A stretch of DNA of 64,000 bases. It comes from Ochotona curzoniae (lineage: Eukaryota; Chordata; Mammalia; Lagomorpha; Ochotonidae). Numbering within the stretch: position 1 is the first letter of the stretch; each line of letters opens with the position of its first letter. Shown here piece after piece: positions 43,590 to 54,637 of the stretch. Below the pieces are notes generated by a model. It ran no database searches. It had not been told where the DNA came from and saw only the letters and a list, made by a program, of their open reading frames with translations. The position numbers were made by a program, and so were the translations under genes. The stretch spans positions 11,544,918 to 11,608,917 of the forward strand of contig NW_024467101.1 of the NCBI RefSeq assembly GCF_017591425.1, in the 5' to 3' direction.

Positions 43590-43765
43590 GTATTCAGAGA
43601 TGGAGAGTCAGACACATGGGTCCAAACCCAGTTCCGTTTGTTATCATTGTGTGTCCCACCTGACCTCTGGAGATCCAGCTTGCTCATCTGCGAAATGGGA
43701 GTGTGTAGTGGGAAGGCTGGAATGAGGAGATGCACAAAATGCAAAAGGCTGAGTATTGAATAGAC
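43590..43765 (+). mobile_element. MIR SINE fossil
   Basis: 'gtcagacacatgggtccaaa', 'cccacctgacctctggagat', 'ccagcttgctcatctgcgaa' and 'aatgggagtg' match sense MIR. Confidence 0.65.
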
Positions 43766-44930
43766 AACGTTGCTGTTAGAGTTACTCTCTTTGGAAGAAA
43801 CCATGAGCTGATTCCCTTTCAATTCTCTGCAGAGCTCATCTTGCCTCTTGCATTCATGATCGTCCTAAATCTTTGTCACAGGAGATGCCTCCCAACCTTC
43901 ACCGTCTATTCCATTCCGGGTGTTTTCTCATATGTTCTCCATAGCCCAGTCCGTGGGTATTCACTCCCAAGGTAGATATGAGTCAGATAAATCATTTTAA
44001 TCTTTAAAGTGACCATGACACAAGTAGAATAGACTTTGTTTTTTAAAAAAGGAAATGATTTATTTTGACTCACGGACCACCCATAAGTATCTTGTTTAAG
44101 GCATTGTTTGCTCTAAGCTCAGAAAAACCCCATCACATAGTAATTTTTCTACATCCCTGCCTTCCCTGGGATCTGGTGGTAGTAAGATGGTCCCAGGAGC
44201 CCAAGATTTTCATTTATCCCAAATCCCCAAGAAGATATAACCTTTCTCCCAAAGTCTCATTGGTTCTGATGGGATTATCTACCTGTTCCTTCGCAGATTG
44301 CCATGTGGTAGAGGGAGGTGGGCTGTGCTTATTGGCTTAAGCCAAACAGTATATTTGGAGTTGAGTACAGGGTCAACCCTAATCAAGCCCCAATAGTTAG
44401 TAGCAATATGGATTCTCCAAAGTATCAATCAATGCCAGAAGAAGGGTAAGGCAAATAAGAGAACGCTGGGATCACCATGAACTGATGCTCTGACCCCATT
44501 CTTTCTCAAATAAATAGCATGTTTTCCTTTAGAAATTCACCAATGTAGCAGGATTGGTTTTCTCTGCCTTGCCGCCACCCACCCCTGCCCCAGTGCCATG
44601 TCGCCTGAAAATAACAAGGTTGAAGTCAGAGTGATGAATAGGGTAACAGTGACATGGCACTAATTTTGCCTGGAAGCCATTCTATTTTGGTTCTTGCTGA
44701 GCCCTGGTTTAGCTTAACTGGTTAGGAGGATCAGACTCTTGAGGTCAAGGGTAAAAAGCAGAAACATGGGCCTGAAGGAAAAAAAAAATCCGAGACGTGA
44801 TCCCATTGTGCCATTCAAGCAAGTCACTTCCCTCCATGGGTCACCAAACACCTTTTTCTCCTGACCCAGCTCCTTCAGTATATCACTCCTGTACATCCAT
44901 CAGGTCAAAGCCTACCCTTCCTCCTGGATC
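43766..44930. other. Unassigned non-coding sequence
   Basis: No repeat family or exon recognised by eye. Confidence 0.35.
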
Positions 44931-44934
44931 GGGC

Positions 44935-45120
44935 CAAACGTCTCTCCATGTGGATCTACAATCTCTGAGTTCAAATCCTGTTCCTCCCACTTACAACTTT
45001 GGGCAACTTTAACAGCTTTTCTCTGCCTGAGATTCCTTCTGTCAGATGGACCTTGACTAACACCTAACACATAGGGTTGTTGCAGTAACAGCGGTGGACA
45101 CATTTATGCAAACATCTAAC
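44935..45120 (+). mobile_element. MIR SINE fossil
   Basis: 'gagttcaaatcctgttcctc', 'ccacttacaactttgggcaa', 'aatttg'-less tail 'cacatagggttgttgcagta' matches sense MIR. Confidence 0.65.
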
Positions 45121-46115
45121 ATGCGGCTAGGCTCAGTCAATGCTAGCTTGCAAGAATGATGATTCCGGAAGTCCAATAGCATTCTAAGAGGATGAACTCA
45201 AGCTTCTCTTTCACTGTTTCACATCCTGGAGCCTGGGATTTTGTATCATTCTCTCCAGCACTTCAAGATCTAGCACCGTAACTGGCATATAGCAGGTGCT
45301 CAAGAAAACCTGCTAAATAGGTTTCCCAGCTCAGCGTGCTCTAGCGAGTACCCCTTGACTTGTTGGGAGCACAGAAGTGCACAATTGGGTCCTCTATGGG
45401 CCTCAAGACAGAAATGTCGTATGTGAAAGGCCAGCGTGAACTGAGCAGGACTTCGTGTGTGACTGATTTGAGTGGTGCTAAATTCGCTCCCTTCCCCTGA
45501 CTTCCTACTTTGTGCTGTTTCTGGTTTTACCTGCCCAAGGGCTTGGAGTTCAAGAAGACTTCTCCTGCCACTCTCTGTCACCAACATACGGATCTCTGTA
45601 TACAAATCTATTCTCTGTCCCACTGCTGGTTCGGTAGAGTTCATTAGAAACAGCAGCCTGTGGGAAGCTCGGCACTGGGCAGGAGGTTTTACAGGGTCAG
45701 GGATGGAGGAGCGAAGAAGTCAGAGGGGCTACCTCCCTGGGAGAAAGGGAAGCCAGCCAAAGAGCATGCCTTTGGTCCTGCCCAGAACTTGCCTCCTAGT
45801 GACTCTGTACACTTAGCTGGTGGCACTGGCAGAAAAGCCCAAGACAAGGTCCCCTCTGTGTGAACAGCACATCAAAGCCCCAAGGGAAGCTGCTTTTCTT
45901 GGCACCTTCACCACTGAGTGAAGGTGGAGGCTGTGTTCCATCTACCTTCTTAGCCTGGGGAGGAGAAAATAAACTCCACAGGACCTAGGGTGGGTAGCTT
46001 ATTTTTTCCCCCCTCACCTCAAAGACAGGCTGTGTGCTGGCAGTGTTCTTTGGCCAAAGAAAATATCCCTCATGGAGTGTGTAGGACTGTGCGTGTGGCT
46101 TTTAAACAAGTATCA
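45121..46115. other. Unassigned sequence with a MIR tail
   Basis: 45275-45310 ('ggcatatagcaggtgctcaa') is a MIR tail. The remainder has no recognised feature. Confidence 0.4.
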
Positions 46116-46121
46116 TCTTGC

Positions 46122-46155
46122 AGTGTGTGTATGTGTGTGTGTGTGTGTGTGTGTG
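46122..46155 (+). repeat. (TG)n microsatellite
   Basis: TG run with one 'tatg' interruption at 46130-46133. Confidence 0.92.
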
Positions 46156-46379
46156 AGTAATTAGTTGGGTTGAATTCAACTTATTGCTTGCCTTAAGTCA
46201 AGAAACTCACAACACATAAGGAGCCAAGAGATGGTGATGAGATAAGGAGATAATGATTACAAGGACATCAGGGACAAGGATGACAATTATGGTGGCAATA
46301 GGAGTGTCCGTGGTGCTGATGGTGAGACAGGGATGGCATTCGGGATGTCAAAGATGTTGATGATAACATTGTGGACCGA

Positions 46380-46420
46380 TCGTGCTGATCATAATAAATA
46401 TAAATAAATAAATATACACT
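46380..46420 (+). repeat. (AAAT)n run
   Basis: Short 'ataaataaataaata' stretch. It may be the tail of a lost retroposon. Confidence 0.7.
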
Positions 46421-46439
46421 GCCCAGTCTTCTTCTAGCT

Positions 46440-46640
46440 GCTTTCTCTTAATTTCTTGGCTAATTTTCACAATCACCCTTTGAAATAAGGCTCTAGGATC
46501 ATGGGGTCTGTCACTTGCTAGTTGTGGGATGTTAGGAAAGCTATTTCATATCCCCGCATGTTTGTAAAATGAAGTTAAGACAGCAGTTCTATGTAACATG
46601 TTTCAATCCCAGGGCCAATGTTTAAGGACTAAAAGTGAGT
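46440..46640. mobile_element. Weak MIR fragments
   Basis: 'tcacaatcaccctttgaaat' (antisense-like) and 'tcacttgctagttgtgggat' with 'ttgtaaaatgaagttaaga' (sense-like) suggest two old fragments. Confidence 0.4.
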
Positions 46641-47299
46641 CTTACAGGATCTCATGCGATTCTTCTGTCAACCTGGTGAACAAGGAAGTATTTCTATGAC
46701 TTCGATTTTATAGCATGGTGGGTAAACCACTGCTTGGGAATGGCTGAGCTGATCTTCATACCAGTCATGGACAGCCAGGCCTGTGGGCTGGCAGCCAGGC
46801 CTGTGGCCTGATCCACGTGGGTCCCTGGGCTCAGGATGGGCTTGGAGGTCCACATCAGTTGCAGTCAGCTCGAGAGCAGCGGGGCCTGCTCAGTCCCCAA
46901 AGAAGCTTCAGCCAGAGTAGCCTGGATGGGTCTGGGTGGGCAGAGGCACGTGTCACCCCTGTATATACAGCTGTAGAGTGGCTGTGACGGTCATGCTTGT
47001 TTGGGACCCGTAAAACTCTATGTTTTGTGCAACTCTGCACATCTACATATTTCTAGAATGACACCAGCCACTTTGGTGGCCGTTGGCCACAGGTGGCTGT
47101 TGAACCCTTGAAATACAGCCGGACTTAGCTGAAGTGTGCTCTCGCTGCCAAACACACATCAGCTCCTTGGTATAAAAACAGGAATATAAACAAGCTCGTG
47201 AGCAATGTTTGACAGTCCATGTTGAAATGATAATATTCAGGCCTAGTGGGTTGTTAAATATATTATTAAAGTCCATTTCACCTGTTTCTTCTCATGTTT

Positions 47300-47625
47300 T
47301 AAAACAAAGATTTGTTTATTTGAAATGCAGAGTTACACACAGAGAGAGATCGATCTTCCTTCCTTCCACTGGCTCACTCCCCTGACGGCTGCAATTGCCC
47401 AGGCTAGACCAGGCTGCAACCTAGAGTCTGGAACTCCATTCAGATCTCCCACATGGGGGGTAGGCACCCAAGTACTTGGGCCCTCTTCTGCTGCCTTCTC
47501 AGGCACTTTTGCAAGAAGCTGGATCAGAAGCGGAGCAGCTGGGACTTCAAGTGGTACCTATGTGGGATGCCAGCATCGTAGGTGGGGGCTTAATTCCCTG
47601 CAGCATCACACCAGCCCCCCTTCTT
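47300..47625 (-). mobile_element. CSINE, antisense
   Basis: 'aacaaagatttgtttatttg', 'aatgcagagttacacacaga', 'ccagactc'-region, 'cagatctcccacatgggggg', 'gctgccttctcaggcacttt', 'ggcagct'-like 'gagcagctgggacttcaagt' and 'tcacaccagccccc' head. Confidence 0.8.
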
Positions 47626-47744
47626 AGTTTTTTCGCATGGCTACTGGAAAGCATACACGTGTGGCTCATCTCACGTGTGTTTCTCTGCTGCAGAGCTTTC
47701 AGTCAGCTACAAGTATCTGATAACCTGTTCTGCAGTTGCATTGC

Positions 47745-47885
47745 CAGAGTCGCACAGAACTGAGTTCAAAACCTCTCTTAGCCACTGACCAGCTGGGTGA
47801 CCTCAGGCAGGCTGCTTCCCCTCTCTGGGCTTCAGTGGCCTCGCTCGTAAAGTAAACATGGTAAAGGCCTTGCCTCTAAGGATGT
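47745..47885 (+). mobile_element. MIR SINE fossil
   Basis: 'ctgagttcaaaacctctctt', 'agccactgaccagctgggtg', 'acctcaggcaggctgcttcc' and 'gggcttcagtggcctcgctc' match sense MIR. Confidence 0.7.
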
Positions 47886-47968
47886 CTTATGGGTCTGTGG
47901 GGGACAACATGGAAAGAAGAAAATGAGGCCCAACCCCGAATGTGTGTCCTACAAATGAGAGCTAACAT

Positions 47969-48097
47969 AAAGGGGTCTTCCAAAAGTTTGTGGGAAATGT
48001 ATGCTGTGAAAAAACTATGTATGGATTTAGATTTTTTTGTTCCAAAATAAACATCTTTCAACTCGCTTTCCCATGAATTTTTGGAAATACTCTCATG
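47969..48097 (+). mobile_element. Mariner-like MITE, full copy
   Basis: Ends 'aaggggtcttccaaaagttt' with 'gtgggaaat' and 'tttcccatgaatttttggaa' with 'atactctcatg' are about 25-bp imperfect inverted repeats. The interior reads 'gtgaaaaaactatgtatgga' and 'ttgttccaaaataaacatct'. It is the best-preserved single copy in the window. Confidence 0.75.
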
Positions 48098-48477
48098 TTA
48101 TTGCTATTATTATTCAGTGACATCATCTAACTCTTCAGCCCCCTACCCCATCTGTCTTATTTTTTCTCTCCTTTGAAAAGTTATTTTTTTCATAAGTGCC
48201 ATGATTTTAAGCAGGAATTTGTTTTTGTTTTTTTTAAGTAAAAGAATATGACTCGAAGCCCTGCAAATAGCCAGTGAGAAACCCTGCTTTGCTCGCAAAG
48301 GATGGGCCTCATGACTGAGCCAATCCAGTTCCAGCCCAAATCACCGATGTGTACCCTTCCTGAGGATCTGTTTGGTCTCCAGGAACTTTGGAAATCCTGG
48401 GAGATCTCATGGATACTACTGTGGTGGCTTCAGGGACTTCCATGGAAGCCTAGCACATTAGGGACCACGGGCTGAAA

Positions 48478-48502
48478 GTGTGTGTGTGTGTGTGTGTGTG
48501 TG
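48478..48502 (+). repeat. (GT)n microsatellite
   Basis: Twelve pure GT units. Confidence 0.95.
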
Positions 48503-48559
48503 GCCCCAATTCTGACATGACTGTTGAGGCTCCGTCTGTATCCTCCCAGTGAGGATATT

Positions 48560-48840
48560 TGCAGGCAGGGCTTTGGGAGGTAACTGAGTCCTGAACGTGG
48601 GGCATGTGTGAATGGGATTTGTGCTGTCCCAAGAAAAGGACAGTGAGACATGAAGAAAGTAAGAAAGCATCTGTCTGCTGGCCTCAAAGGGAGTCCTCAC
48701 CAGACGCTGGGTCTGCTGGTGCCTTGATCTTATACTTCTCAGACCCTCAACCGTGAGAAAACAGTGTTTAGCATTTAAACCACCCAGTCTGCGATTTATT
48801 TGTTACAACAGCCTGACCTGACTAAGACACCTGGCATGCA
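48560..48840 (+). mobile_element. ERVL-MaLR (MLT1-like) LTR 3' part
   Basis: 'caccagacgctgggtctgct', 'ggtgccttgatcttatactt', 'ctcaaccgtgagaaaacag', 'accacccagtctgcgattta' and 'cagcctgacctgactaagac' match MaLR LTR ends in order. Confidence 0.75.
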
Positions 48841-49680
48841 AGACAGACGTGCTGCTGGCCCATGGCAAAAGCCCCATCCCATCCCAAGGGGCTGTCCTTC
48901 CTCCCAGTCTCCAGCCCAAAGCCCCCTCTTCCACCAGTATCAGCTGCAGTGCACCCCTGTGGCCCCATGGGCTCGGGTTGTGGTTCCGCACAGCCATTCC
49001 TTCAGCTCCCTGCCTTGCGAGCTCTTGCAAATTACTGTTTTCAGTAGAAAGAGGCTCCGGAGGGCTCTCCAGCAGCTCAGCAGGAGACGCTGATGCTCTT
49101 GAATTAATGTAGAGAAGCAGAACTTTCCATGGCCTATGGTACAGAGGCCCCCTACCCTGTGCCAGCCTTGGGCCTGTCTCTTGCATAGCCTGGTAGGCCA
49201 GCAGTGCCTCCCTCTGGTGACCACAAGGGCAGCCTCAGAGGAGGTCAGCATCACCTATGGGCTGCTGAGTGGCCTGGTGAATGCATCTTTGGGGAAGAAA
49301 ATCAAGGGTGCCAACAGAGACTTGATGGGTTTTGAGAGATCAAAGGCTTCCGACTGCCATGGTGAAAGGGTTTGTCCACCCTGCTGTCATGTCATTGGTC
49401 AGCACATACAGCAGGCCTCTGTCTGAACCAGTCAGTGCTTAGGAGGCTGTTAAGTGACAGCTGGCTGCTGACCTAGTCTCTGTGAAGTCTGGGTGTTCAT
49501 GTAAGGGACTGTCAGGGACTTCAACATCCTTTCCTTGCTGGTGAGCTGCCATAAACTCTGTCTCCAGTGTCCCCCTTAGCAAGGGTAATGAGAATGTGCT
49601 AGGCTCTGTGGTAGGCGCGATGGTGGATTCAGAAATCTGCCTCATCCCCCCTTCCAGGGTGCCGACCTGGGCTGGCATCC
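48841..49680. other. Unassigned non-coding sequence
   Basis: GC-moderate unique-looking DNA. Several overlapping frames (48800-49254) occur on both strands without domain support. Confidence 0.35.
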
Positions 49681-49684
49681 ACTT

Positions 49685-49835
49685 TGTCTAGTTTCCATCA
49701 GGAGACATTTGGCAATGTCTAGAGATGTATTTGATTGCCATGGTGGGTGAGGGTAGGGTGCTTCTTGGAGTCAGAGGGCACAAAGACTGCTAAGCAGCCT
49801 GTAATACACAAGTCAGTCCCGAAACACACAAACAC
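49685..49835 (+). mobile_element. MER5-like (hAT-Charlie) element
   Basis: 'aggagacatttggcaatgtc', 'tagagatgtatttgattgcc', 'aagactgctaagcagcctgt' and 'aatacacaagtcagtccc' match the MER5 interior. A short (CA)-rich run follows. Confidence 0.65.
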
Positions 49836-49984
49836 ACACATACACACACACTCTTGCATGTCTGGAGGTTGAGAAGGGCTATTGCATGCACAGATACAGA
49901 CCAAGGGAGTACTTTCTCTGCACAGAGACCCCATGATCCCAGGGACTAACCAGTGCCAGCCCGTGCCGCTCTCCTCCAGCCTGC

Positions 49985-50130
49985 CTTCTCCGGTGAGCTG
50001 TTCCCAGCCGGATTATCAGGCCTCCTCGTGTCTAATAGGTTCCAGGCTGCGGAGGCAAATGTAACAACAAAACCCTGTGCAAATGTGTTTTTATGTAAAC
50101 ACAGCAGGGGATGGCGGCTGCATGCTGAGA
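49985..50130. other. Unique AT/GC-mixed block, possible regulatory element
   Basis: 'ggattatcaggcctcctcg' (bicoid/OTX-like GGATTA), 'gcaaatgtaacaacaaaacc' and 'tttatgtaaacacagc' (forkhead-like TGTAAACA). No repeat similarity. Confidence 0.2.
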
Positions 50131-50374
50131 AAGAACCCCCGTGGCTGGTACTTCTCAGAGCAAAAATAAGCCTGCATGTTGCCATTCTTGGAGCAGAACA
50201 GGAGTGAGAGCAGGGTCACGTGGGGAGTCCAGGTGCTCCCCTCCCCTCCCCAGGCTGTTGCCATCTCCTCCCTCCAGGTGAACATCCCAGGGAAGTGAGC
50301 AGGTGCAGTCTTAGAAGCATCCCTCCTTTCCTTCCGGAGGCCGCCAGCAGAGCAGGAAGAAGCACAGAAGGTTG

Positions 50375-51000
50375 ATTTTTTTTTTTCATGGAGTACAATT
50401 TACCTACCATTAAAAAATCACCCTTTGCAGTTTGCGGTTTTGCAAGTTTCGGCAAATGCCTACTACCACGTGCCATCTGCCAGAATTAAGATAGACCAGA
50501 GTTGCATCAGCCCTGCTCTGCAGCCCATCCCTGCCTGCCCTCCTCGCCCCTGGCAACCGCTGATCTGTTTTCACTTTGCCTCTTGTGGAATGTCATATAA
50601 ATGGAAACACAAAGCCTTTTTGGGCCTGGCTTCTTTCACTCGGCTAGATGCCTTTGAAGTTCAAGAGCTCTGTGTGTCTGTCACACAGCTGGTCCCTCTG
50701 TGGCTCTGTAGTACACCCTCACGTGGGTACACATTTTGTCCATTCATCATCTGAGTGGCCTTCATCTTTGGCAATTGCAGGTAAATCTTCTGGAAGCACT
50801 TGCGTGCAGGTTGTCGCGGGCACGTGGACCCTCCTTTCTCTCAGGTAAACACCTGAGGAGTGAGATGGCCGGACCGTGTGCCATGAGGAGTTGGATTTTG
50901 CAAGAAATGGTCAAGTTGTTTTCCAGAATGGCTGCACACCCCAAACTCTGCACCCCCACCTCTGTTGCCAGGAGTTCCAGTTGTTCCCCATCCTCTCCAG
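50375..51000 (-). mobile_element. L1 (L1M-type) 3' region, antisense
   Basis: 'gtacaatttacctaccatta', 'ccctggcaaccgctgatctg', 'gtcatataaatggaaacaca', 'tcatctgagtggccttcatc', 'gcaggt'-region, 'gtgagatggccggaccgtgt' and 'cagaatggctgcacacccca' follow antisense L1 3' UTR throughout, ending at 'catcctctccagca'. Confidence 0.85.
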
Positions 51001-51005
51001 CACAG

Positions 51006-51036
51006 CTCTCTCTCTCTCTCTCTCTCTTTCTCTCTT

Positions 51037-51091
<55 letters not shown>
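51006..51091 (+). repeat. (CT)n-(TG)n compound microsatellite
   Basis: CT-rich tract (51006-51035) followed by about 27 TG units (51037-51091), directly adjoining the reversed L1. Likely polymorphic; pyrimidine tract plus Z-prone tract. Confidence 0.97.
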
Positions 51092-51093
<2 letters not shown>

Positions 51094-51535
51094 TACTGTA
51101 TGTTTAAAACCTTAGGAACTGAATAGGTGTGAAGGTTGAATGGGATGATGTGGCATACAGCCAGACATGGCACCTTCCTAAAGTTAGAGCTTTTGCTTGT
51201 AAGAAAACCAAGCACTTACTGCATGTTATAAAAGCCATGAGTTTAGTGAGTGGACTCAGACCCACCTGTACCCTCATTCTGTGGGCTTGAACCACTCATT
51301 GACCCTTCCTGAGCTTCTGACCCTACGCTTGTGACAGGAAGACCATCATTTTCCTGAGATCGTTTTTTTAATGAGAGGGGGGCAAATGAGCTTGAACATG
51401 AAGAGCTGGCTTCCTTCATTCCATGTATGAAGCTTCAAGAATGGTGGCAGAAATTAAGAAAAGTGATCATGGCTTGGCAGGTGGAGATTACCCACGAGGG
51501 CACGTGAGGGAGACCTTAGAAGTGAAAAGAATGTG

Positions 51536-51842
51536 GGGCCCAGCACGGTAGCTTAGAAGCTAATGTCCTTGCCTTTCATGTGCCGGGATCCCATATGGGT
51601 GCCAATTCTAATCCTGGTGGCCCCGCTTCACATCCAGCTCCCTGCTTGTGGCCCGGGAAAGCAATTGAGGACAGCCCAAAAACTTGGGACCCTGCACCTG
51701 CATGGGAGACCTAGAAGAGGCTCTGGGCTCCTGGCTTTGGATCAGCTGAGCTCTGGCTGTTGTGGCCGCTTGGGGAGTGAATCAATGGATGGAGGATGTT
51801 CCTCTCTGTCTCTCCTCTCATTTATATATATAAAACAAGATA
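51536..51842 (+). mobile_element. CSINE
   Basis: 'ggggcccagcacggtagctt', 'gccgggatcccatatgggtg', box B 'caattctaatcctgg', 'tggcccgggaaagcaattga' and 'ggggagtgaatcaatggatg' followed by an AT-rich tail. Intermediate age. Confidence 0.88.
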
Positions 51843-51887
51843 TTTCTCTATATATATTAAGAATATGTGTATAAAATTTAAATATAT

Positions 51888-52190
51888 ATATTTTTATTTG
51901 AGGAGGGGACTGGGAGAGAAAGAGGAAGAAGGAGAGAGAGATTGCCCATCCATGTAATCATTTCTCACATGCCCACAACAGCAAGGGCTGGCAGAAGCCA
52001 AAGCCAGGAGCCCAGGTCTCTATGTGGATGGCAGGAACTTAACTCCCTGAGCCACTGTTGCTGCTTCCCAGGCTTTGCATTGGCCAGCAGGTGAATCAGG
52101 GGCAGGAGCTAGGAATTGAACCGAGACACTCCCGCATAGGGACACGTGCATCCTAACTACTAAGTTGAATGCACCGTGCTCTCATTCCCA
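51888..52190 (-). mobile_element. Old CSINE, antisense
   Basis: 'atatatttttatttgaggag', 'gagaaagaggaagaaggaga', 'acaacagcaagggctggcag', 'gccagcaggtgaatcagggg' and 'aggaattgaaccgagacact' are present. Tail faces the tail of the SINE at 51536, with an AT-rich spacer. Confidence 0.65.
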
Positions 52191-52559
52191 AGATTTTAAA
52201 ACCTACAAAGTCAGATCTGCATCTTCCTGGGGCTAGGGACCCAATACATGTTTGTTGAATGAAGAAAGAAAAGCATGCTGTTTCTCAGACTGGAAAACCC
52301 TAGGCTCCACGGATCAGAGCTCAGGTAGTTGATGAGCAGGAGCTTTCTCCAGACAGGATGTGTTTGTATGGTGTGTACAGGAGCCACTGCCAAGCAAGGA
52401 GAGAACCCTAGGTTCAGGCCCAAGTTCGTGGAGCAGAACCTTGGTTTGGCGTGTATCTGACACTCAGTGCATGTCTGTTGAGTGAGTAAGTGAATGGATG
52501 AGTTAAAAATATTTTCGAACGCTGGAGAGGAGGAGCAATAAGTAGGAACCAGAAGAAAT

Positions 52560-52670
52560 TTTAAGGTGGCTTTTGTTTTTGTGCTTTACTAAGGAGGAAT
52601 AAGAGGACCAGAGAGGGTAATCCACTTACCTGAGCCCACACAGTCTTAGAATGAGCCTGAATGTTGGTGG
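52560..52670 (-). mobile_element. MIR SINE fragment, antisense
   Basis: 'agaggaccagagagggtaat', 'ccacttacctgagcccacac' and 'agtcttagaatgagcctgaa' match antisense MIR. Confidence 0.55.
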
Positions 52671-53685
52671 AGGGATACAAGTGGGCAGAAGAGAGGAAGT
52701 GAGAGACCAGGGCTGGAAGCACCCCAGGGGCTCTGCAGAAGCCACAGAAGGACTTTCAAAGTAAGGCACCTCCCAGCCTCAAGAGCACCCAGGACCAGTG
52801 CCAATTGGAAAGGCAGGGCCTCTTTTTCAAAGGTGACCAAGCGCTTCAAGAGCAAGGCAGTAGGGTGAGGTGGGTGGGAAATTACCCATGCGGAGCCCCC
52901 TCTGAGTTCAAGTGCAGTGGGCTGCAGGGCTCAGGTTGCAAGCGCATGAAAGATGCCAACACTTTCCTTGCAGAAGAGGAGTCCCCTAGCTCCTGGAGGC
53001 TACAGGGCTTAGGGCGGGCATCCACCCTGCAAGAAGAGTCTGGGTTTGTGCCTGTACGCCTCAGTGCTCACCGGCTCTACCTTCTGAGGGGACCAGCCAT
53101 GCTGACTCCTGGTCCAGTGCTCCAGGCACCTACCAGGCTGGAGAAGAGCTTCTGTGCTCTCGGGATGTGACATTGCCAGTTTCAAACTTCCTCCAACTCC
53201 CCTCCCCTTTCCTGCCTGGGAAGTCACCAGACAGACCCCCCACCCCCACCCCACCCAGAGCTGCCTGATTTATTCCTGGGGCTGTGTGGGTGGACGCCTG
53301 TTGGGTTGTGAGTTGTTCCTCTAAATTTAAACACATCATGACAGCAGCGACCTATTAACGTTGGGGCTGGTGAGGACTCTTGTAAAAGAATCCCAAATTG
53401 AGAGTTAAGTGGCCGCCACCAGTACTCATTTCTGCTCCAGTCTGACTCTTCCGAGCCCAGCCTTGTCCAGTGCCTGTCAGCCCTGTGGCTTGACAGGGAC
53501 CCTTGCTGGCGCCACTGATGCCCACTGGGGGTGTTGAAAGTTGGCAGAGTATACCCGTTTCAGAAGCCAGGAGCATGGAGATTCAGAAAGTTCTCATGCT
53601 CTGGGCAAGGTCTCAAATGACCAAGTGAGAATTGGATAAAACTCAGGTCAAATCTTGCATGATCCAGGATTCACCTGTCTTCCCA
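52671..53685. other. Unassigned non-coding sequence
   Basis: GC-rich unique-looking DNA without CpG enrichment. The 121-codon frame at 52805-53170 has no domain. A 'ccccaccccacccc' run lies near 53240-53256. Confidence 0.35.
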
Positions 53686-53689
53686 ATAA

Positions 53690-53800
53690 CAGTAGCCACG
53701 GTGTAAATACACGATGAAATAGTATTTAGTTATGAAAAAGGGATGGGATCCTGTTACTTGCATCAAGATGAATGGAACAGTTTATCCAAACTTAGAATAG
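53690..53800 (+). mobile_element. L1 3' UTR fragment
   Basis: 'cacgatgaaatagtatttag', 'ttatgaaaaagggatgggat' and 'catcaagatgaatggaacag' are sense L1 3' UTR phrases. Confidence 0.65.
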
Positions 53801-53949
53801 TAATTGCTAGAATCATGGAAGAGTCTCTGTGTTTTGAGAGCCATCACTGAACCTATCTCCACACATCCCTTGAGCAAAAGCATTCCTTTGCTGTCTGGGT
53901 CATTCCTCAAGTGGACCTCCCTCCCTCCCCCCACCGCCACCCCCAGCTC

Positions 53950-54168
53950 CAGCCAGGACTGGGCCATGTCAAAACTAGAACTTGAGAATTCAATCCTGAT
54001 GTCTTACATGGACAGCAGGGACTCATGTACTTGAGCCAACACCTGCCGTTTCTCAGGGTCCACTTAAGCAGGGCAGTCAGAATCAGGTGCAGAGCTAAGA
54101 CTAAACCTGGGCGTTCTGTCATGGGATGCCGACACCTTGACTACTACGTCCCTTGCCCCACCCCGTGG
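53950..54168 (-). mobile_element. CSINE 5' part, antisense
   Basis: 'gatgtcttacatggacagca', 'gtacttgagccaacacctgc', 'agaatcaggtgcagagctaa', 'gactaaacctgggcgttctg' and 'cgacaccttgactactacgt' are an old antisense CSINE lacking the tail half. Confidence 0.6.
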
Positions 54169-54259
54169 GAGCTGTTATTCTCCTGCTGTTTTATGCACTG
54201 AGATCTATAACGTGGAGGGGTTAAGTGGCTTCTTGATATTTTCAGGATTGTTAGAGGAT

Positions 54260-54274
54260 AAAATCCAAATTCAA
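54260..54274. repeat. Left target-site duplication of young CSINE
   Basis: aaaatccaaattcaa, repeated exactly at 54605-54619. The first A residues of the right copy overlap the A tail. Confidence 0.88.
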
Positions 54275-54604
54275 GGGCCCGGCACGGTGGCGCAAGTGGT
54301 TAAAGGTCCTCGCCTTGCACGCCCGGGATCCCATATGGGCGCCGGTTCTAATCCTGGCAGCCCCGCTTCCCTTCCAGCTCCCTGCCTGTGGCCTGGGAAA
54401 GCAGTCGAGGACGGCCCAAAGCTTTGGGACCCTGCACCCACGTGGGAGACCCGGAAGAGGCTCCTGGCTTCGGATCGGCATAGTATCGACCCGTTGCACT
54501 CATTTGGGGAGTGAATCATCGGACGGAAGATCTTCCTCTCTGTCTCTTCTCTGTGTATATCCGCCTTTCCAATGAAAAAATAATAAAAAAATAAATCTTT
54601 AAAA
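54275..54604 (+). mobile_element. Second young full-length CSINE
   Basis: Same architecture as 4814-5147. Head gggcccggcacggtggcgc, A-box 54288-54299, B-box ggttctaatcc at 54344-54354, 'gggagacccggaagaggctc', 'tatccgcctttccaatgaaa' and an A-rich tail with 'aataaatcttt'. The duplicated target aaaatccaaattcaa brackets it. It differs from the first copy at about ten sites by eye, largely CpG to TpG or CpA. Both pol III boxes are intact, so it could still be transcribed if chromatin allows. It encodes no protein. Confidence 0.93.
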
Positions 54605-54619
54605 AAAATCCAAATTCAA
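54605..54619. repeat. Right target-site duplication of young CSINE
   Basis: Exact repeat of 54260-54274. Confidence 0.88.
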
Positions 54620-54637
54620 ATCCAGTCTAATTGCTTT

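Noticed and set aside
50736..51115. Cys-Val repeat 'proteins' on the plus strand
   Set aside because: Translated (TG)n microsatellite. The same applies at 9677, 42284 and 62694.
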